From Youhaiella tibetensis (GTDB taxonomy: Bacteria > Pseudomonadota > Alphaproteobacteria > Rhizobiales > Devosiaceae), in assembly GCF_008000755.1 (NCBI RefSeq), contig NZ_CP041690.1, positions 1,985,260 through 2,049,259 of the forward strand: a DNA stretch of 64,000 nt, read 5' to 3'. The position numbers and the translations under genes were made by a program. Within the stretch, counting starts at the first letter, position 1. The number at the start of each line of letters is the position of its first letter. The notes beneath the pieces were generated by a model. That model had not been told where the DNA came from, ran no database searches, and saw nothing but the letters and a program-made list of their open reading frames with translations. This document shows, in pieces, positions 1-8,095 of this stretch.

Positions 1-538
1 TGAGCGTATTTCTCCAAAGCTGAGGAGACACCTCGGCCAGTCGTGAAAACCTCAACACGCCATCCTTCCTCAACGGCGAACTCTAGTGGGGGGCCGTAGT
101 CCGCGTCGCCAGCAATCAAGACGATCGTGGAGGGGCCCTCTGCTCTGCATATGGTTTTTGTCATATCTCGAATGAGAAACGCGTCATCTTGCTTTGACCG
201 GTTTCCGTTGCCAAGGAAGCCTCGGTTCACCACAAAGTTGTGCTGCTTCCAGATTTCCCAGAAGTAGTCGTCATCCGGAATTACGCCTGCCACATAAGCA
301 CTTGAGATGAACCGGGGATGGCCTGCCGAGTCTTTGCATGCGGCGAGCGTGAGCAGGCCGATATCAAGTCGGAAGCCTTTGCCGCCGGTCGAATTGACGA
401 TCCCCAAAACAGGTTCTGGTCGTCCACGAACACGTGGACATTGTTGTTCGCAAGTTCTTTGTGAGCTGGTGCGCGTGCGGTGCGCTCAATGATCTTGCCC
501 TGTTTTGGCGGTAGTGCCTGAGCTTTCTTCTTTGTCAT
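1..538 (-). pseudogene. NYN-domain (LabA/DUF88-like) nuclease, frameshifted and cut by window edge
   Basis: The reading frame begins at the ATG ending at 538 and gives a short basic N-terminus, then the NYN signature with two Asp (VFVDDQNLFWG, residues 36-46). It then runs out of frame at the C run at 402-405. Reading one base back restores a long frame to the window edge that continues the family: an Asp pair (KQDDAF) and a GDADYGPPLEF stretch typical of the NYN active site. NYN proteins are PIN-like metal-dependent RNases. One missing base in the homopolymer explains the break, as a mutation or a sequencing error. It lies opposite to the phage morphogenesis genes, so it is probably a moron. 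A canonical -1 slippery heptamer is not present in the reading frame. Confidence 0.75.
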
Positions 539-574
539 CTAATTCGACGCCCTCCATAAATAGAAGGCATCCTA

Positions 575-1699
575 ATGCAATTCACCGACGCTGTAACCGT
601 CGCGGGTAAGCCGCGTCGGATCGCCGACGGCTACCTTGTCGCAACCGCAAAGTGCGTCCGCGTCGGTATCCAACTCTACACCGGCGACGAACTCGGCAAG
701 CCCGAGTTGCCCATCGTGCGGGTCTACCGCCCGGCCGAGGAAGTGTTCGCCAGGGACAGCCTGCAGAGCTTCAGCCACGCGCCCATCACCATCGACCATC
801 CCAAAGAGCCGGTGACGACCGACAACTGGAAGGAATTGTCGGTGGGAGAAGTCAGCACGGCCGCCAGGCAGGTCGATGACTGGGTAGAGCTGCCCCTGAT
901 CTTCAAGGACGCCGCCGCCATCGCCCAGATCGAAGGCGGGAAGCGCGAGCTGTCCGCCGGCTATGTCGCGGACTTCGATTTTACCCCCGGCACGACACCG
1001 TCTGGCGAGCCCTACGACGCCGTTCAGCGGTCCATCCGCATCAATCACCTCGCGCTGGTCGATGAGGCCCGTGCCGGGTCTCAAGCTCGTGTTGGCGACA
1101 GCGCGAAAACCTGGGGCGCAGCCCCGATCACCCTCCCCAAAGCAGACGAAAGGAAATCCGACATGTCGGACAATCTGCGCACGGTGGTTGTGGACGGTCT
1201 CTCGGTGATGACCACCGATCAGGGCGCCCTAGCCATCGACAAACTTCAGAAGGCCGTCGCGGACGCCCAGACGAAGCTCACCAATGCCGAAACGGCCCAC
1301 AAGACCGCGCTCGACGCCAAGGACACTGAGATCGGCGCCCTAAAGGCCGACCTGAAGAAGGCCCAGGACGCGGCCGGTGTGGACGTGTCCAAGCTGGTTG
1401 CCGATCGCGTCGCCCTCGAGGCTCAGGTGCGTGCCATCGACTCCGGCATCGATCCGGTTGGCAAGTCTGACGACGACCTTCGCAAGGCGACCGTCGCGGC
1501 CAAGCTCGGTGACGAGATGGTCAAGGACGCAGCGCCGGCCGAAATCGCCGGCATGTTCAAGGCCCTGACCAAGGACGCCAAGCCGAACGACGCTGTTCGC
1601 GATGCACTCCGCACTCAGGACCATTCAATCCTCACCAACGATGCCTGGGGTGACAACGTGTTCGCCAACGCCGGCGTCGGCATGAAGAAGGGGGCATAA
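575..1699 (+). CDS. Phage prohead protease-scaffold fusion (DUF2213)
   Basis: This 374-residue protein has an N-terminal DUF2213 domain (about residues 1-180), related to phage prohead proteases. His75 in ITIDHP and Ser127 in RELSAGY are candidate catalytic residues. Residues from about 197 onward are charged and helical with a coiled-coil look, as expected for a scaffold. The role inferred is to guide capsid assembly and to cleave the scaffold inside the prohead. It sits directly upstream of the decoration and capsid genes, as lambda C/Nu3 does. An AGAAGG ribosome site precedes the ATG. The protease assignment rests on the family and on position. Confidence 0.85.
   Translation: MQFTDAVTVAGKPRRIADGYLVATAKCVRVGIQLYTGDELGKPELPIVRVYRPAEEVFARDSLQSFSHAPITIDHPKEPVTTDNWKELSVGEVSTAARQVDDWVELPLIFKDAAAIAQIEGGKRELSAGYVADFDFTPGTTPSGEPYDAVQRSIRINHLALVDEARAGSQARVGDSAKTWGAAPITLPKADERKSDMSDNLRTVVVDGLSVMTTDQGALAIDKLQKAVADAQTKLTNAETAHKTALDAKDTEIGALKADLKKAQDAAGVDVSKLVADRVALEAQVRAIDSGIDPVGKSDDDLRKATVAAKLGDEMVKDAAPAEIAGMFKALTKDAKPNDAVRDALRTQDHSILTNDAWGDNVFANAGVGMKKGA
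1163..1699 (+). CDS. Nested scaffold protein from an internal in-frame start
   Basis: An ATG at codon 197 of the protease gene is in frame and is preceded by an AGGAAA Shine-Dalgarno sequence at 1151-1156, six bases before the start. Initiation here would give a 178-residue protein consisting only of the coiled-coil scaffold domain. Lambda makes its scaffold Nu3 in the same way from inside gene C. Translation from this start is inferred from the ribosome site and the domain boundary and is not proven. Confidence 0.6.
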   Translation: MSDNLRTVVVDGLSVMTTDQGALAIDKLQKAVADAQTKLTNAETAHKTALDAKDTEIGALKADLKKAQDAAGVDVSKLVADRVALEAQVRAIDSGIDPVGKSDDDLRKATVAAKLGDEMVKDAAPAEIAGMFKALTKDAKPNDAVRDALRTQDHSILTNDAWGDNVFANAGVGMKKGA

Positions 1700-1702
1700 G
1701 CT

Positions 1703-2068
1703 ATGACCCAGCTCAACGAAACCCGCGGCACGGCCAACTTTCTCGTGTCGGAGGCAAACGGCATGTACCGGAGCCGCGATGTCGGCACTGTTGCCGCAGG
1801 CTCATCTCCTGGCCTTCTGGCTGGCACTATCCTTGGCAAGCTTACGTCGGGCGGCAACTTCGTCGCCTATGACCCTGCCGCCGAAACTGGAGCGGAGGAC
1901 ATTGCCGGCATTCTGTTCGAGGCAGCTGTCGGTACGGTCAAGAAAACCATCGTCGTTCGCGACTGCGAAGTGAACGGTGCCCATCTCATCTATCAGTCCG
2001 GCGCCAATGACGCTGCGAAGGCTACGGCCAACGCCGCGCTTCAGGCGCTCGGGATCATCGTTCGATAA
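1703..2068 (+). CDS. Head decoration protein (lambda gpD-like)
   Basis: This is a 121-residue protein with the composition and length of the lambda D family of capsid-stabilising proteins, which form trimers on the outside of expanded heads. It begins four bases after the protease/scaffold stop, with an AAGGGGG ribosome site. Features matching the family are the N-terminal extended arm (ETRGTANFLVSEANG), a GTILGKLTSGGNF strand pair and the late VNGAHLIY segment. The major capsid gene follows after 13 bases, preserving the lambda C-D-E order. Confidence 0.85.
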   Translation: MTQLNETRGTANFLVSEANGMYRSRDVGTVAAGSSPGLLAGTILGKLTSGGNFVAYDPAAETGAEDIAGILFEAAVGTVKKTIVVRDCEVNGAHLIYQSGANDAAKATANAALQALGIIVR

Positions 2069-2081
2069 GGAGGCCGAAACC

Positions 2082-3107
2082 ATGGCATCTATGGACATCT
2101 TCAATTCGTCGGCCTTTTCGATGACCTCGCTCACTGGCGCGGTGCAGAAGATCGGCTATAAGCCTCAGCTGCTCGGGCAGCTTGGCATCTTCGAGCCTAT
2201 GCCGGTGCGTACCCGGTCGCTATTCGTGGACCGCCGCGAAAACGCGCTGACTCTGATCCCCACCAGCCCTACCGGCGCGCCACCCAAGGAACTTGAGGTC
2301 GATCCGCGCAACGCCGTTCCGCTCAAGACCACCCGACTGGCCAAGGGGTTCACGCTCTATGCCGAGGAAATCCAGGGCATCCGCGCCTTCGGATCCGAAT
2401 CCGAGCTGGCCCAAGTGCAGGCCGAATACCTGCGGCGAATGTCATCGGTTCGCGACGACATGGATCTGACGCACGAGTACCACCGTCTCGGCGCCCTTCA
2501 GGGCCTGCTACTCGACGCCGATGGCACGACGGTCATCTACAACTACTTCACCGAGTTCGGCGTGGCGGAAGCAGCTGCCATCGACTTCGATCTGGACAAT
2601 GCCAGCCCGGCCACTGGAGCAGTCCGGAAGAAGTGCGCCGCCGTGATCCGCGCCATGGCCCGGTCGGCGGGCGGGGCCTTCACGCCCGGCACGACAGTGC
2701 ACTCCCTGGCCGGCGACGCCTTCTACGACGATCTCATCAGCCATCCCGAGGTGGAAAAGACCTACCTCAACTGGGCCGCTGCTGCCGATCTTCGCTCCGA
2801 CAAGACCTGGCAGGCGTTCACCTACGGCGGGATCACTTGGCACAACTATCGTGGCACCGACGACAACTCGACGGTGGCAATCGATTCGGACGAGGCCAAG
2901 TTCTTCCCTGTTGGCGCTCGCGACGTGTTCAAGAAGGCGATGGCGCCGGCCGAGTTCGGCCCTTACGTCAACACGCTGGGGCAGGACACCTACGCCATGA
3001 ACATTCCCGATCGCGACCGGCAGGCATTCACGCGCGGCGAGCTCTACAGCTACCCGCTGTATTTCTGCCAGCGTCCGGACGTTCTGCGCAAGGCAGTGAG
3101 GACCTGA
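2082..3107 (+). CDS. Major capsid protein (lambda gpE family)
   Basis: This 341-residue protein matches the phage major capsid protein E family, which builds the icosahedral head. The start is the ATG at 2082 because a strong AAGGAGG lies at 2067-2073; the frame is open further upstream but that part overlaps the decoration gene. Family-like features are the N-terminal F(S)MTSLTGAV and VRTRSLFVDRR segments, a central QAEYLRRMSSVRDDMDLT helix, and the C-terminal RGELYSYPLYFCQRPDVL. It is flanked by the decoration gene and a small gene, with a strong terminator beyond that. Confidence 0.92.
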   Translation: MASMDIFNSSAFSMTSLTGAVQKIGYKPQLLGQLGIFEPMPVRTRSLFVDRRENALTLIPTSPTGAPPKELEVDPRNAVPLKTTRLAKGFTLYAEEIQGIRAFGSESELAQVQAEYLRRMSSVRDDMDLTHEYHRLGALQGLLLDADGTTVIYNYFTEFGVAEAAAIDFDLDNASPATGAVRKKCAAVIRAMARSAGGAFTPGTTVHSLAGDAFYDDLISHPEVEKTYLNWAAAADLRSDKTWQAFTYGGITWHNYRGTDDNSTVAIDSDEAKFFPVGARDVFKKAMAPAEFGPYVNTLGQDTYAMNIPDRDRQAFTRGELYSYPLYFCQRPDVLRKAVRT

Positions 3108-3109
3108 AC

Positions 3110-3550
3110 ATGGCCCAGTACCATGTGAAGAACGGTAGCTTCTTGGGCAAGGCGTTCAAGGTGTGGGGTGGCCACCAGGTCGTACCCGCTGGCTGCGAGG
3201 CCGAGGTCCCGGATGCCAAGGAGCTTTCCGAGGCTCAGATCGAGGCCTTGGCTCAGGAAGGCGTCAAGGTCACTTCCACGGGCGCCGAGGTGAAGGCGAA
3301 GCCCCAGAAGGGCGATCCGCCCGTTTCTGCCCTCGACGCGCTCGCCGCAGCGGACGGCAACTTCATGGCGTTCAAGTCCAGCGCCAAGGATGTTCTCGGC
3401 GATGCCACACCGAGCAAGAAGGACGAGATCGTCGCTGCGCTGATCGCCAAGCTCACCGACACCGAACTCAAAACCTTCCTAGGTGCCAGGGGCGTCGAGG
3501 TGAAGGACGAGACGCGCGACCAGCTCGAGGAACTGGCGAAGGCAGCCTAA
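3110..3550 (+). CDS. Phage protein with C-terminal HeH/SAP-like helices
   Basis: This 146-residue protein starts two bases after the capsid stop, so it is translationally coupled. The N-terminal 50 residues look like a small beta domain with the VWGGHQVVPAG motif. A linker follows, and the C-terminus (about residues 105-146) has a helix-extended-helix look around LTDTELKTFLGARG. Small proteins with such helices often sit between capsid and neck genes. No specific function can be assigned; a head-completion or DNA-binding role is possible from position alone. Confidence 0.75.
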   Translation: MAQYHVKNGSFLGKAFKVWGGHQVVPAGCEAEVPDAKELSEAQIEALAQEGVKVTSTGAEVKAKPQKGDPPVSALDALAAADGNFMAFKSSAKDVLGDATPSKKDEIVAALIAKLTDTELKTFLGARGVEVKDETRDQLEELAKAA

Positions 3551-3553
3551 CGC

Positions 3554-3585
3554 GGGGCGCGGTTAGCCGCGCTCCATTTTTTTTT
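3554..3585 (+). terminator. Rho-independent terminator after the capsid genes
   Basis: A nine-base-pair stem (GGGGCGCGG with CCGCGCTCC, one G-T pair, TTAG loop) is followed by a run of nine T at 3577-3585. It lies between the capsid operon and the first neck gene, where it would reduce expression of neck genes relative to capsid. Confidence 0.85.
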
Positions 3586-3596
3586 CGGAGGCGCAG

Positions 3597-4085
3597 ATGG
3601 CTGGATATGGTGACGATGCTGGCTTCAACGCTTGGGTCTCCGCCAACGGATACACTCTCCCAGAAAGCGCTCCCGCAGCGGCGGTTCTGCGCGAGCGCGG
3701 GTCAGCCTATATCGACGGGGCCTATGGCATGCGGTTCGCGGGCGCGCCGACTGGCGGTTTCGAGCAGGAGCGGGCTTGGCCTCGGACAGGAGCTTCAGCG
3801 TATGGGCAGGCCATAGGCGATGCGGTTGTTCCCTCGTTGGTAGTTGCCGCCAGCTATGTGGCGGCATGGCAGGAGGCGTCCACGCCAGGCTCCTTGTCAG
3901 CTTTCGGCTCTCCCGCAACTGCCGTGAAGCGTGAGAAGGTGGAAGGCGCTGTCGAGGTTGAATATCAAGGCAATTCCGGAGTGTGGTCGGCCGTAAACCT
4001 TGCGCCAGTCCTTACGGCCGTTGAGGGACTGCTAGCGCCGTTCCTGATGCCCGTTGGCGGCATCCCGACTGCCATGGTGGTGTGA
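3597..4085 (+). CDS. Neck protein, DnaT-like family
   Basis: This 162-residue protein has a start with GGAGG eight bases upstream. Its N-terminus (FNAWVSANGYTLP, then an AVLRERGSAYIDG helix) resembles the 'DnaT-like ssDNA-binding' family that is frequent in phage head-tail regions. Despite the name, members at this position are usually head-tail connectors. It lies between the capsid terminator and the next small neck gene. The assignment is by pattern and position only. Confidence 0.65.
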   Translation: MAGYGDDAGFNAWVSANGYTLPESAPAAAVLRERGSAYIDGAYGMRFAGAPTGGFEQERAWPRTGASAYGQAIGDAVVPSLVVAASYVAAWQEASTPGSLSAFGSPATAVKREKVEGAVEVEYQGNSGVWSAVNLAPVLTAVEGLLAPFLMPVGGIPTAMVV

Positions 4086-4086
4086 C

Positions 4087-4470
4087 TTGGCTGGCTTCAA
4101 TTACGGCCGTATGGCCGGCACGGCTGCCCGCCTCCTCGATCGGTTCAATCAGGGTGTAATCACGCTGACGCGCTCAGGTGCCGCGACGCCCGGCCAGAAC
4201 CCATGGGACCCGCCGACCCGCGATGACGATCAGATATTCGTTCTGACCGCCACTGTCGCGGCGGTCACGGTCGATCAAGCCAATGCCAAGTACATCGACG
4301 GCACTTTGATTACGACGGCCGATTTGGTTGTCACCTGCGCCGCTCCGCCTATTGAGCCGGCCATGACTGACATCTTGGTAGTCGGCGGCCAGGCGCGCAC
4401 CATCAAGAAGGTCGCACAATTGCCATCGGCAGGCGTTGCCGTGGCGTTCAAGCTCTTCATTCAAGGCTAG
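4087..4470 (+). CDS. Putative neck / minor head protein
   Basis: This is a 127-residue protein. The start chosen is the TTG at 4087, just after the upstream stop and behind a GGTGGTG ribosome-like stretch. The ATG at 4111 is the alternative and would shorten it by eight residues. The sequence begins with an amphipathic helix and then becomes beta-rich with small residues, like head-tail stopper proteins. No motif gives a firm family. It converges with the minus-strand SH3 gene, overlapping it by four bases. Confidence 0.65.
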   Translation: MAGFNYGRMAGTAARLLDRFNQGVITLTRSGAATPGQNPWDPPTRDDDQIFVLTATVAAVTVDQANAKYIDGTLITTADLVVTCAAPPIEPAMTDILVVGGQARTIKKVAQLPSAGVAVAFKLFIQG

Positions 4471-5108
4471 TGTTTGGAAAGATATCGCTCGATCATCTGA
4501 GGCGTGACCTGCTCCGCAAAGCAAATGGGAGAAGCGCCACCGGGGCGGGAATACGCGCTACGCCCCCCGCATCGGCGACCACGCCGGTCGACATTGTAGG
4601 GGCAGGGGCAGTTCCCACCGGTGGAGGCGATGCTCTCGGCGATAATGGCCTGTACGACTTCGTTTCTGCTATAGGCTGGCGCCTTCGGAGGCGCGACGAC
4701 AGAGGGCGGAGTGACGGTAGTTGGTGGCGAACTCGAGATGTAGCGTGCGCTTACCCAACCGGTAGAGCCGTCGGTTAACCGAACTCCATACCAGCCGTCC
4801 TGCTCTGCGATTGGCTCGACCTTTGTCCCTCGCTTAATGGCGAGAAGCACTTTCGAACCTGAGCTCGGCTGAGCGCGTACATTGAGCGAAGTGGCATTCA
4901 CATACCCGGAACTGAATTTTGGCCTCGGGCTCGCAGATGGCGACGTGTTTGGGGGTCTCATCAACGGCGTGGGCGTGGACGGGCGCTGAATATTCTCGCT
5001 GGTCGCGGGCAAGTTCGTCCTTTGCCCATTGTTGAGGGTTCCATAGATCCCCGCACCAATGACCAAAACAAATAGCCATCCAATGCTCAGTTTGCGTCGC
5101 TTGGCCAA
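4467..5108 (-). CDS. Membrane-anchored SH3b protein with Cys-rich C-terminus (moron)
   Basis: This 213-residue protein has an N-terminal membrane anchor (about residues 9-23), a Pro/Ser/Thr-rich linker, a bacterial SH3 domain (about 69-125; TSLNVRAQPSSGSKVL, then DGSTGWVSARYI) and a C-terminal Cys motif (167-196: NCPCPYNVD, RRCGGRSAY, ICF). That C-terminal motif recurs in other alphaproteobacterial SH3 proteins. The start is a TTG with GGGGGGT just upstream. The likely place is the periplasmic face, perhaps touching peptidoglycan. It is encoded against the structural genes, so it could be expressed from the lysogen. A role in envelope change or superinfection exclusion is only inference. Confidence 0.8.
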   Translation of the reverse strand: MAKRRKLSIGWLFVLVIGAGIYGTLNNGQRTNLPATSENIQRPSTPTPLMRPPNTSPSASPRPKFSSGYVNATSLNVRAQPSSGSKVLLAIKRGTKVEPIAEQDGWYGVRLTDGSTGWVSARYISSSPPTTVTPPSVVAPPKAPAYSRNEVVQAIIAESIASTGGNCPCPYNVDRRGRRCGGRSAYSRPGGASPICFAEQVTPQMIERYLSKH

Positions 5109-5165
5109 TCGACCCCCCGTGGAACGATAGCCGAATTATTCGCGAAGTCGAGAAGTGGATAACCG

Positions 5166-6212
5166 GTGAGCCGACAAGCCCAATTTCGCCGAATACTAAG
5201 GGCCTTGCTTGACCAGCAAAATGCGCTGATCCGAGACGCCTTCATACTCAGCATCGTTGAAATCAAGTCGGAGATAACGCTCAAGATCCTGGTCGAGCGA
5301 CTGGCGAAGGGCGACATTGGCGGCGCGATAGAAGCGCTCAACCTTGAGCGCGCTGCCTTCTCCCGCCTCGACAACGCCATTGCGACGGCTTTCAACGCCG
5401 GTGGCACCGCAATGACCGGACACATGCCGATGCTGCGGGATGCCTCGGGGCATCGTATCGTGGTTCGCTTCGACGTACGCAACCTACGCGCCGAGGAGTG
5501 GCTGCGGGAACATAGTGCGACGGCGGTCACTCGGATCATCGAGGACCAGCGTGCGGGGCTCCGGGCGGCGCTCGAAAAAGGCATGGCCGCTGGTCGCAAT
5601 CCGAACAGCGTAGCTCTTGATATCGCTGGGCGCCTCAACCGTGCTTCAGGGCGGCGGGAAGGCGGTCTGGTGGGCCTGACCACCCAGCAGACGGACTACG
5701 TCGCCAGTGCCCGCGATGAGCTCTTGTCTGGCGATGCGGCATTGATGCGGAACTACCTGGCGCGCGGTCGGCGAGACAAGCGCTTTGACCGATCGGTGAC
5801 CAGGGCCATCAATGAGGGCAGGGCGCTCGATGCATCCACGGTCTCACAGATCGTCGGCCGGTATTCGGATCGGCTGCTACAGCTCCGCGGCGAAATGATC
5901 GGCCGGACTGAAGCGCTAACCAGCCTTCACGCCGGCAAGTATGAGGGCTTCCTTCAGGGGCTCGACAAGACGAACTATCCGCCTGAGGCAGTGACGCGCA
6001 CCTGGCGCTCGGCTGGCGACCACAAGGTCAGGCATACCCACGCGGCCATGAATGGTCAGGTGGTGCAGGGGCTCTCTGCGCCTTTCGTCTCCCCATCGGG
6101 GGCGATGCTACGATATCCCGGCGACACCGCGCTGGGCGCGGGGGCGGACGAAGTGGTCCACTGCCGGTGCGATACTGACATGGAAATCGACTTCAGCTGG
6201 GGTGTGACCTAA
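5166..6212 (+). CDS. Phage head morphogenesis protein (SPP1 gp7 / Mu F-like)
   Basis: This is a 348-residue protein with the long helical N-terminal part and the C-terminal domain of the Mu F / SPP1 gp7 family. The C-terminus carries the expected pattern: a KVRHTHAAMNGQ stretch, a Pro-Gly-Asp motif and a final HCRCD with two Cys. The family joins the portal and is involved in packaging or ejection. In many phages this gene follows the portal; here it stands after the capsid and neck genes, a rearranged position. It starts at a GTG and couples with the next gene by TAATG. Confidence 0.85.
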   Translation: MSRQAQFRRILRALLDQQNALIRDAFILSIVEIKSEITLKILVERLAKGDIGGAIEALNLERAAFSRLDNAIATAFNAGGTAMTGHMPMLRDASGHRIVVRFDVRNLRAEEWLREHSATAVTRIIEDQRAGLRAALEKGMAAGRNPNSVALDIAGRLNRASGRREGGLVGLTTQQTDYVASARDELLSGDAALMRNYLARGRRDKRFDRSVTRAINEGRALDASTVSQIVGRYSDRLLQLRGEMIGRTEALTSLHAGKYEGFLQGLDKTNYPPEAVTRTWRSAGDHKVRHTHAAMNGQVVQGLSAPFVSPSGAMLRYPGDTALGAGADEVVHCRCDTDMEIDFSWGVT

Positions 6213-6649
6213 TGGCGAGCTTCTCGGCGCAGGTGAGCGCCTGGGCGGCCCAATCCGAGCAGCGGATCACGGCCGTGTTCAGGCAGTCGGCACAGGGCGT
6301 CGCGCGCGAAGTCAAGAAGCCCGTGGCGGCTGGCGGCAACATGAGGGTGAAGACCGGGTTCCTGCGGGCTTCACTGATGGCGTCGACAAGCCAGATGCCG
6401 CGTATCAATCCGGAGGCGAAACCCGCCACCGGCGCAGCCGACAACAGCTACAGCGAAGACCAGAACGTCACGCTGGTCATTGCCGGGGCCGATATCGGTC
6501 AGACCATCTATCTGGGGTTCACTGCGTCCTATGCGCGGCCGCGTGAATACGAGGATGGGTTCGTGAGGCTCGCGGCCCAAAGATGGCCCCAAATCGTTGA
6601 GGAATGCGCGCGCCTGATCAAGTCGCGGGTGGAAGCTCGGGCTCGGTAG
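6212..6649 (+). CDS. Tail completion protein, HK97 gp10-like
   Basis: This 145-residue protein overlaps the upstream stop by one base (TAATG). It has the HK97 gp10/tail-completion pattern: an early VKTGFLRASL segment, a central beta region, then GFTASYARPREYEDGFV and a C-terminal helix. Proteins of this group join tail to head. The position between the head morphogenesis gene and the tail terminator gene agrees. Confidence 0.8.
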   Translation: MASFSAQVSAWAAQSEQRITAVFRQSAQGVAREVKKPVAAGGNMRVKTGFLRASLMASTSQMPRINPEAKPATGAADNSYSEDQNVTLVIAGADIGQTIYLGFTASYARPREYEDGFVRLAAQRWPQIVEECARLIKSRVEARAR

Positions 6650-6827
6650 CCCTGTCGCCTTCCTTGAGGATGATCAGTGCCCGCTGAAGCAGTTCCATCT
6701 GGCGGATGGCCGTGGCCAACACCGCCTGCCCGTCCTTGGTCGCCACCGTGCGATGGCTGAAGCTCAGCAGCGCAGCGTGTAGGAGATCATAGACGTCGTC
6801 GTCGGTCAGGGCCGGATCGTCACTCAT
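6618..6827 (-). CDS. Small helical protein on the opposite strand (69 aa)
   Basis: The ATG ending at 6827 gives a 69-residue acidic, helical protein (MSDDPALTDDDVYDLLHAALL at the start). It fills the gap between the tail completion and tail terminator genes and overlaps the former's 3' end by 32 bases. The upstream frame stays open but is a shadow of the next gene. There is no good ribosome site. Composition and the otherwise empty 190-base gap favour a real gene, but the call is weak. No function can be assigned. Confidence 0.45.
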   Translation of the reverse strand: MSDDPALTDDDVYDLLHAALLSFSHRTVATKDGQAVLATAIRQMELLQRALIILKEGDRATEPELPPAT

Positions 6828-6843
6828 TGGGGAGTTGTATCGC

Positions 6844-7269
6844 ATGCCGGCCATTGAAACCAGCATTTGGCTCGCGCTTCGCGGCAGGGTGGAGACACTG
6901 GCGCTCAACCCGGCCCATCCCGTCGCCTGGCCTAACGAGGCGTTCACCGCGCCGGCCGGAGCCTATCTCAGGGTCACGCACCTGCCGAACCGCACCGAGC
7001 GCCTTTTCCTCAAGGGCACCGATCCGCACTGGTACCGCGGCATCCTGCAGATCTCGGCGATGTATCCGCTCGCTGTGCTCAACGGCGAGACGGTTGCGAG
7101 AGAGATCGCGGGGCAGGCGGCCGCGCATTTCCCGGCCGGGCTATCCCTGACGTACGCCGGAGTCCGCGTGGACATCACCGCGCGCCCGACCGTGGCGCAG
7201 GGCTTTCGAGACGATGCCAGCGCTCGATGGATGACGCCGGTGAGCGTGCCCTACGAGTGCTTTGCCTAA
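6844..7269 (+). CDS. Tail terminator protein (DUF4128 / gpU-like)
   Basis: This 141-residue protein matches the DUF4128 group of tail terminators, which cap the tail tube and fix its length. Typical parts are LRVTHLPNRTERLFL, then a HWYRGILQIS strand and VAREIAGQAAAHFP helix. The ATG at 6844 is preferred to the TTG at 6835 because GGGGAG at 6829-6834 is correctly spaced for it. It lies between tail completion and tail tube genes, which is the usual position. Confidence 0.85.
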   Translation: MPAIETSIWLALRGRVETLALNPAHPVAWPNEAFTAPAGAYLRVTHLPNRTERLFLKGTDPHWYRGILQISAMYPLAVLNGETVAREIAGQAAAHFPAGLSLTYAGVRVDITARPTVAQGFRDDASARWMTPVSVPYECFA

Positions 7270-7295
7270 CCCATCCCGGCCATCCGGGTTACAGC

Positions 7296-7316
7296 GCCGC
7301 CTCCGGGCGGCTTTTT
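7296..7316 (+). terminator. Rho-independent terminator before the tail tube gene
   Basis: GCCGCC-TCCG-GGCGGC followed by five T (7312-7316). It separates the connector genes from the tail tube gene, which therefore probably has its own promoter or depends on antitermination. Confidence 0.75.
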
Positions 7317-7342
7317 CATGCCATTGAGAAGGAGAACCAGCG

Positions 7343-8086
7343 ATGGCCAGAACCAACAAGGACCGCCGCGCCTACATCTGCACTACCCCGCAGCCGAACG
7401 TCCTCAATCAGGCCGCCTTTGAGGCTCTGGCCTGGGTTGAGATCGGCAATGTCGGCGCGATCGGCGAGAGCGGCACCCAGACCAACGTCGTTTCCTATGA
7501 CGAGCTGGCCACTGACGTGACGCAGAAGGGTAAGGGTATCTCGAACGCTGGCGATCCGACGATCGAATGTGCCCGTAACCCAACTGACCCCGGCCAGGTC
7601 GCTCTGCGCGCGGCGGCCAAGACCAATTTCAACTACGCGTTCAAGTTCGAGGACAAGGACGCACCGGATGCGGATCACACCAATTCGATCTACTACAATC
7701 GGGGCCTCGTGACCGGTCCGACGCGGCCGAACGGCAGGAACGAGGACTTCATTCTCGAGGTCTTCACCCTGGCGCTCAATCAGCGCGAAATCGTCGTGGA
7801 CCCCGTAGCGACGGTTGCCCCGACCAACACCCTGCTGCCCGCCATCGCCGGCATCGCCCAGGTCGGCCAGGTGCTCACCGCTCTGCCCGGCGAGTGGACC
7901 GGGGAGCCGTTCTTTGCCTACCAGTGGAAGCTGTCGGGCTCTGACATCCCTGGAGCGACTGGGAAGACTTACACGCCGGTCGTCGGCGACATCGGTTCGG
8001 ACCTCGCGGTCGCAGTCACGGCCTCCAACCCGGCCGGGAACGTCACCAAGACCAGCGGCGCGACTGCTGACGTCATCGCTGCATAA
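7343..8086 (+). CDS. Major tail tube protein with C-terminal Ig-like domain
   Basis: This 247-residue protein starts behind GAGAAGGAGA. The N-terminal 150 residues resemble lambda gpV-type tube proteins (YDELATDVTQKGKG, then ARNPTDPGQVALRAAAK). The last 90 residues form an Ig-like domain rich in Thr and Val (LTALPGEWTGEP, YQWKLSGSDIPGATG). Lambda gpV also carries a C-terminal Ig domain that decorates the outside of the tail. The tail assembly chaperone gene follows after nine bases, as in lambda V-G. Confidence 0.88.
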   Translation: MARTNKDRRAYICTTPQPNVLNQAAFEALAWVEIGNVGAIGESGTQTNVVSYDELATDVTQKGKGISNAGDPTIECARNPTDPGQVALRAAAKTNFNYAFKFEDKDAPDADHTNSIYYNRGLVTGPTRPNGRNEDFILEVFTLALNQREIVVDPVATVAPTNTLLPAIAGIAQVGQVLTALPGEWTGEPFFAYQWKLSGSDIPGATGKTYTPVVGDIGSDLAVAVTASNPAGNVTKTSGATADVIAA

Positions 8087-8095
8087 GGAGCTCTC

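Noticed and set aside
398-412. Programmed frameshift in the NYN gene
   Set aside because: The TTTTGGGG run is not in X_XXY_YYZ phase; a missing base is simpler.
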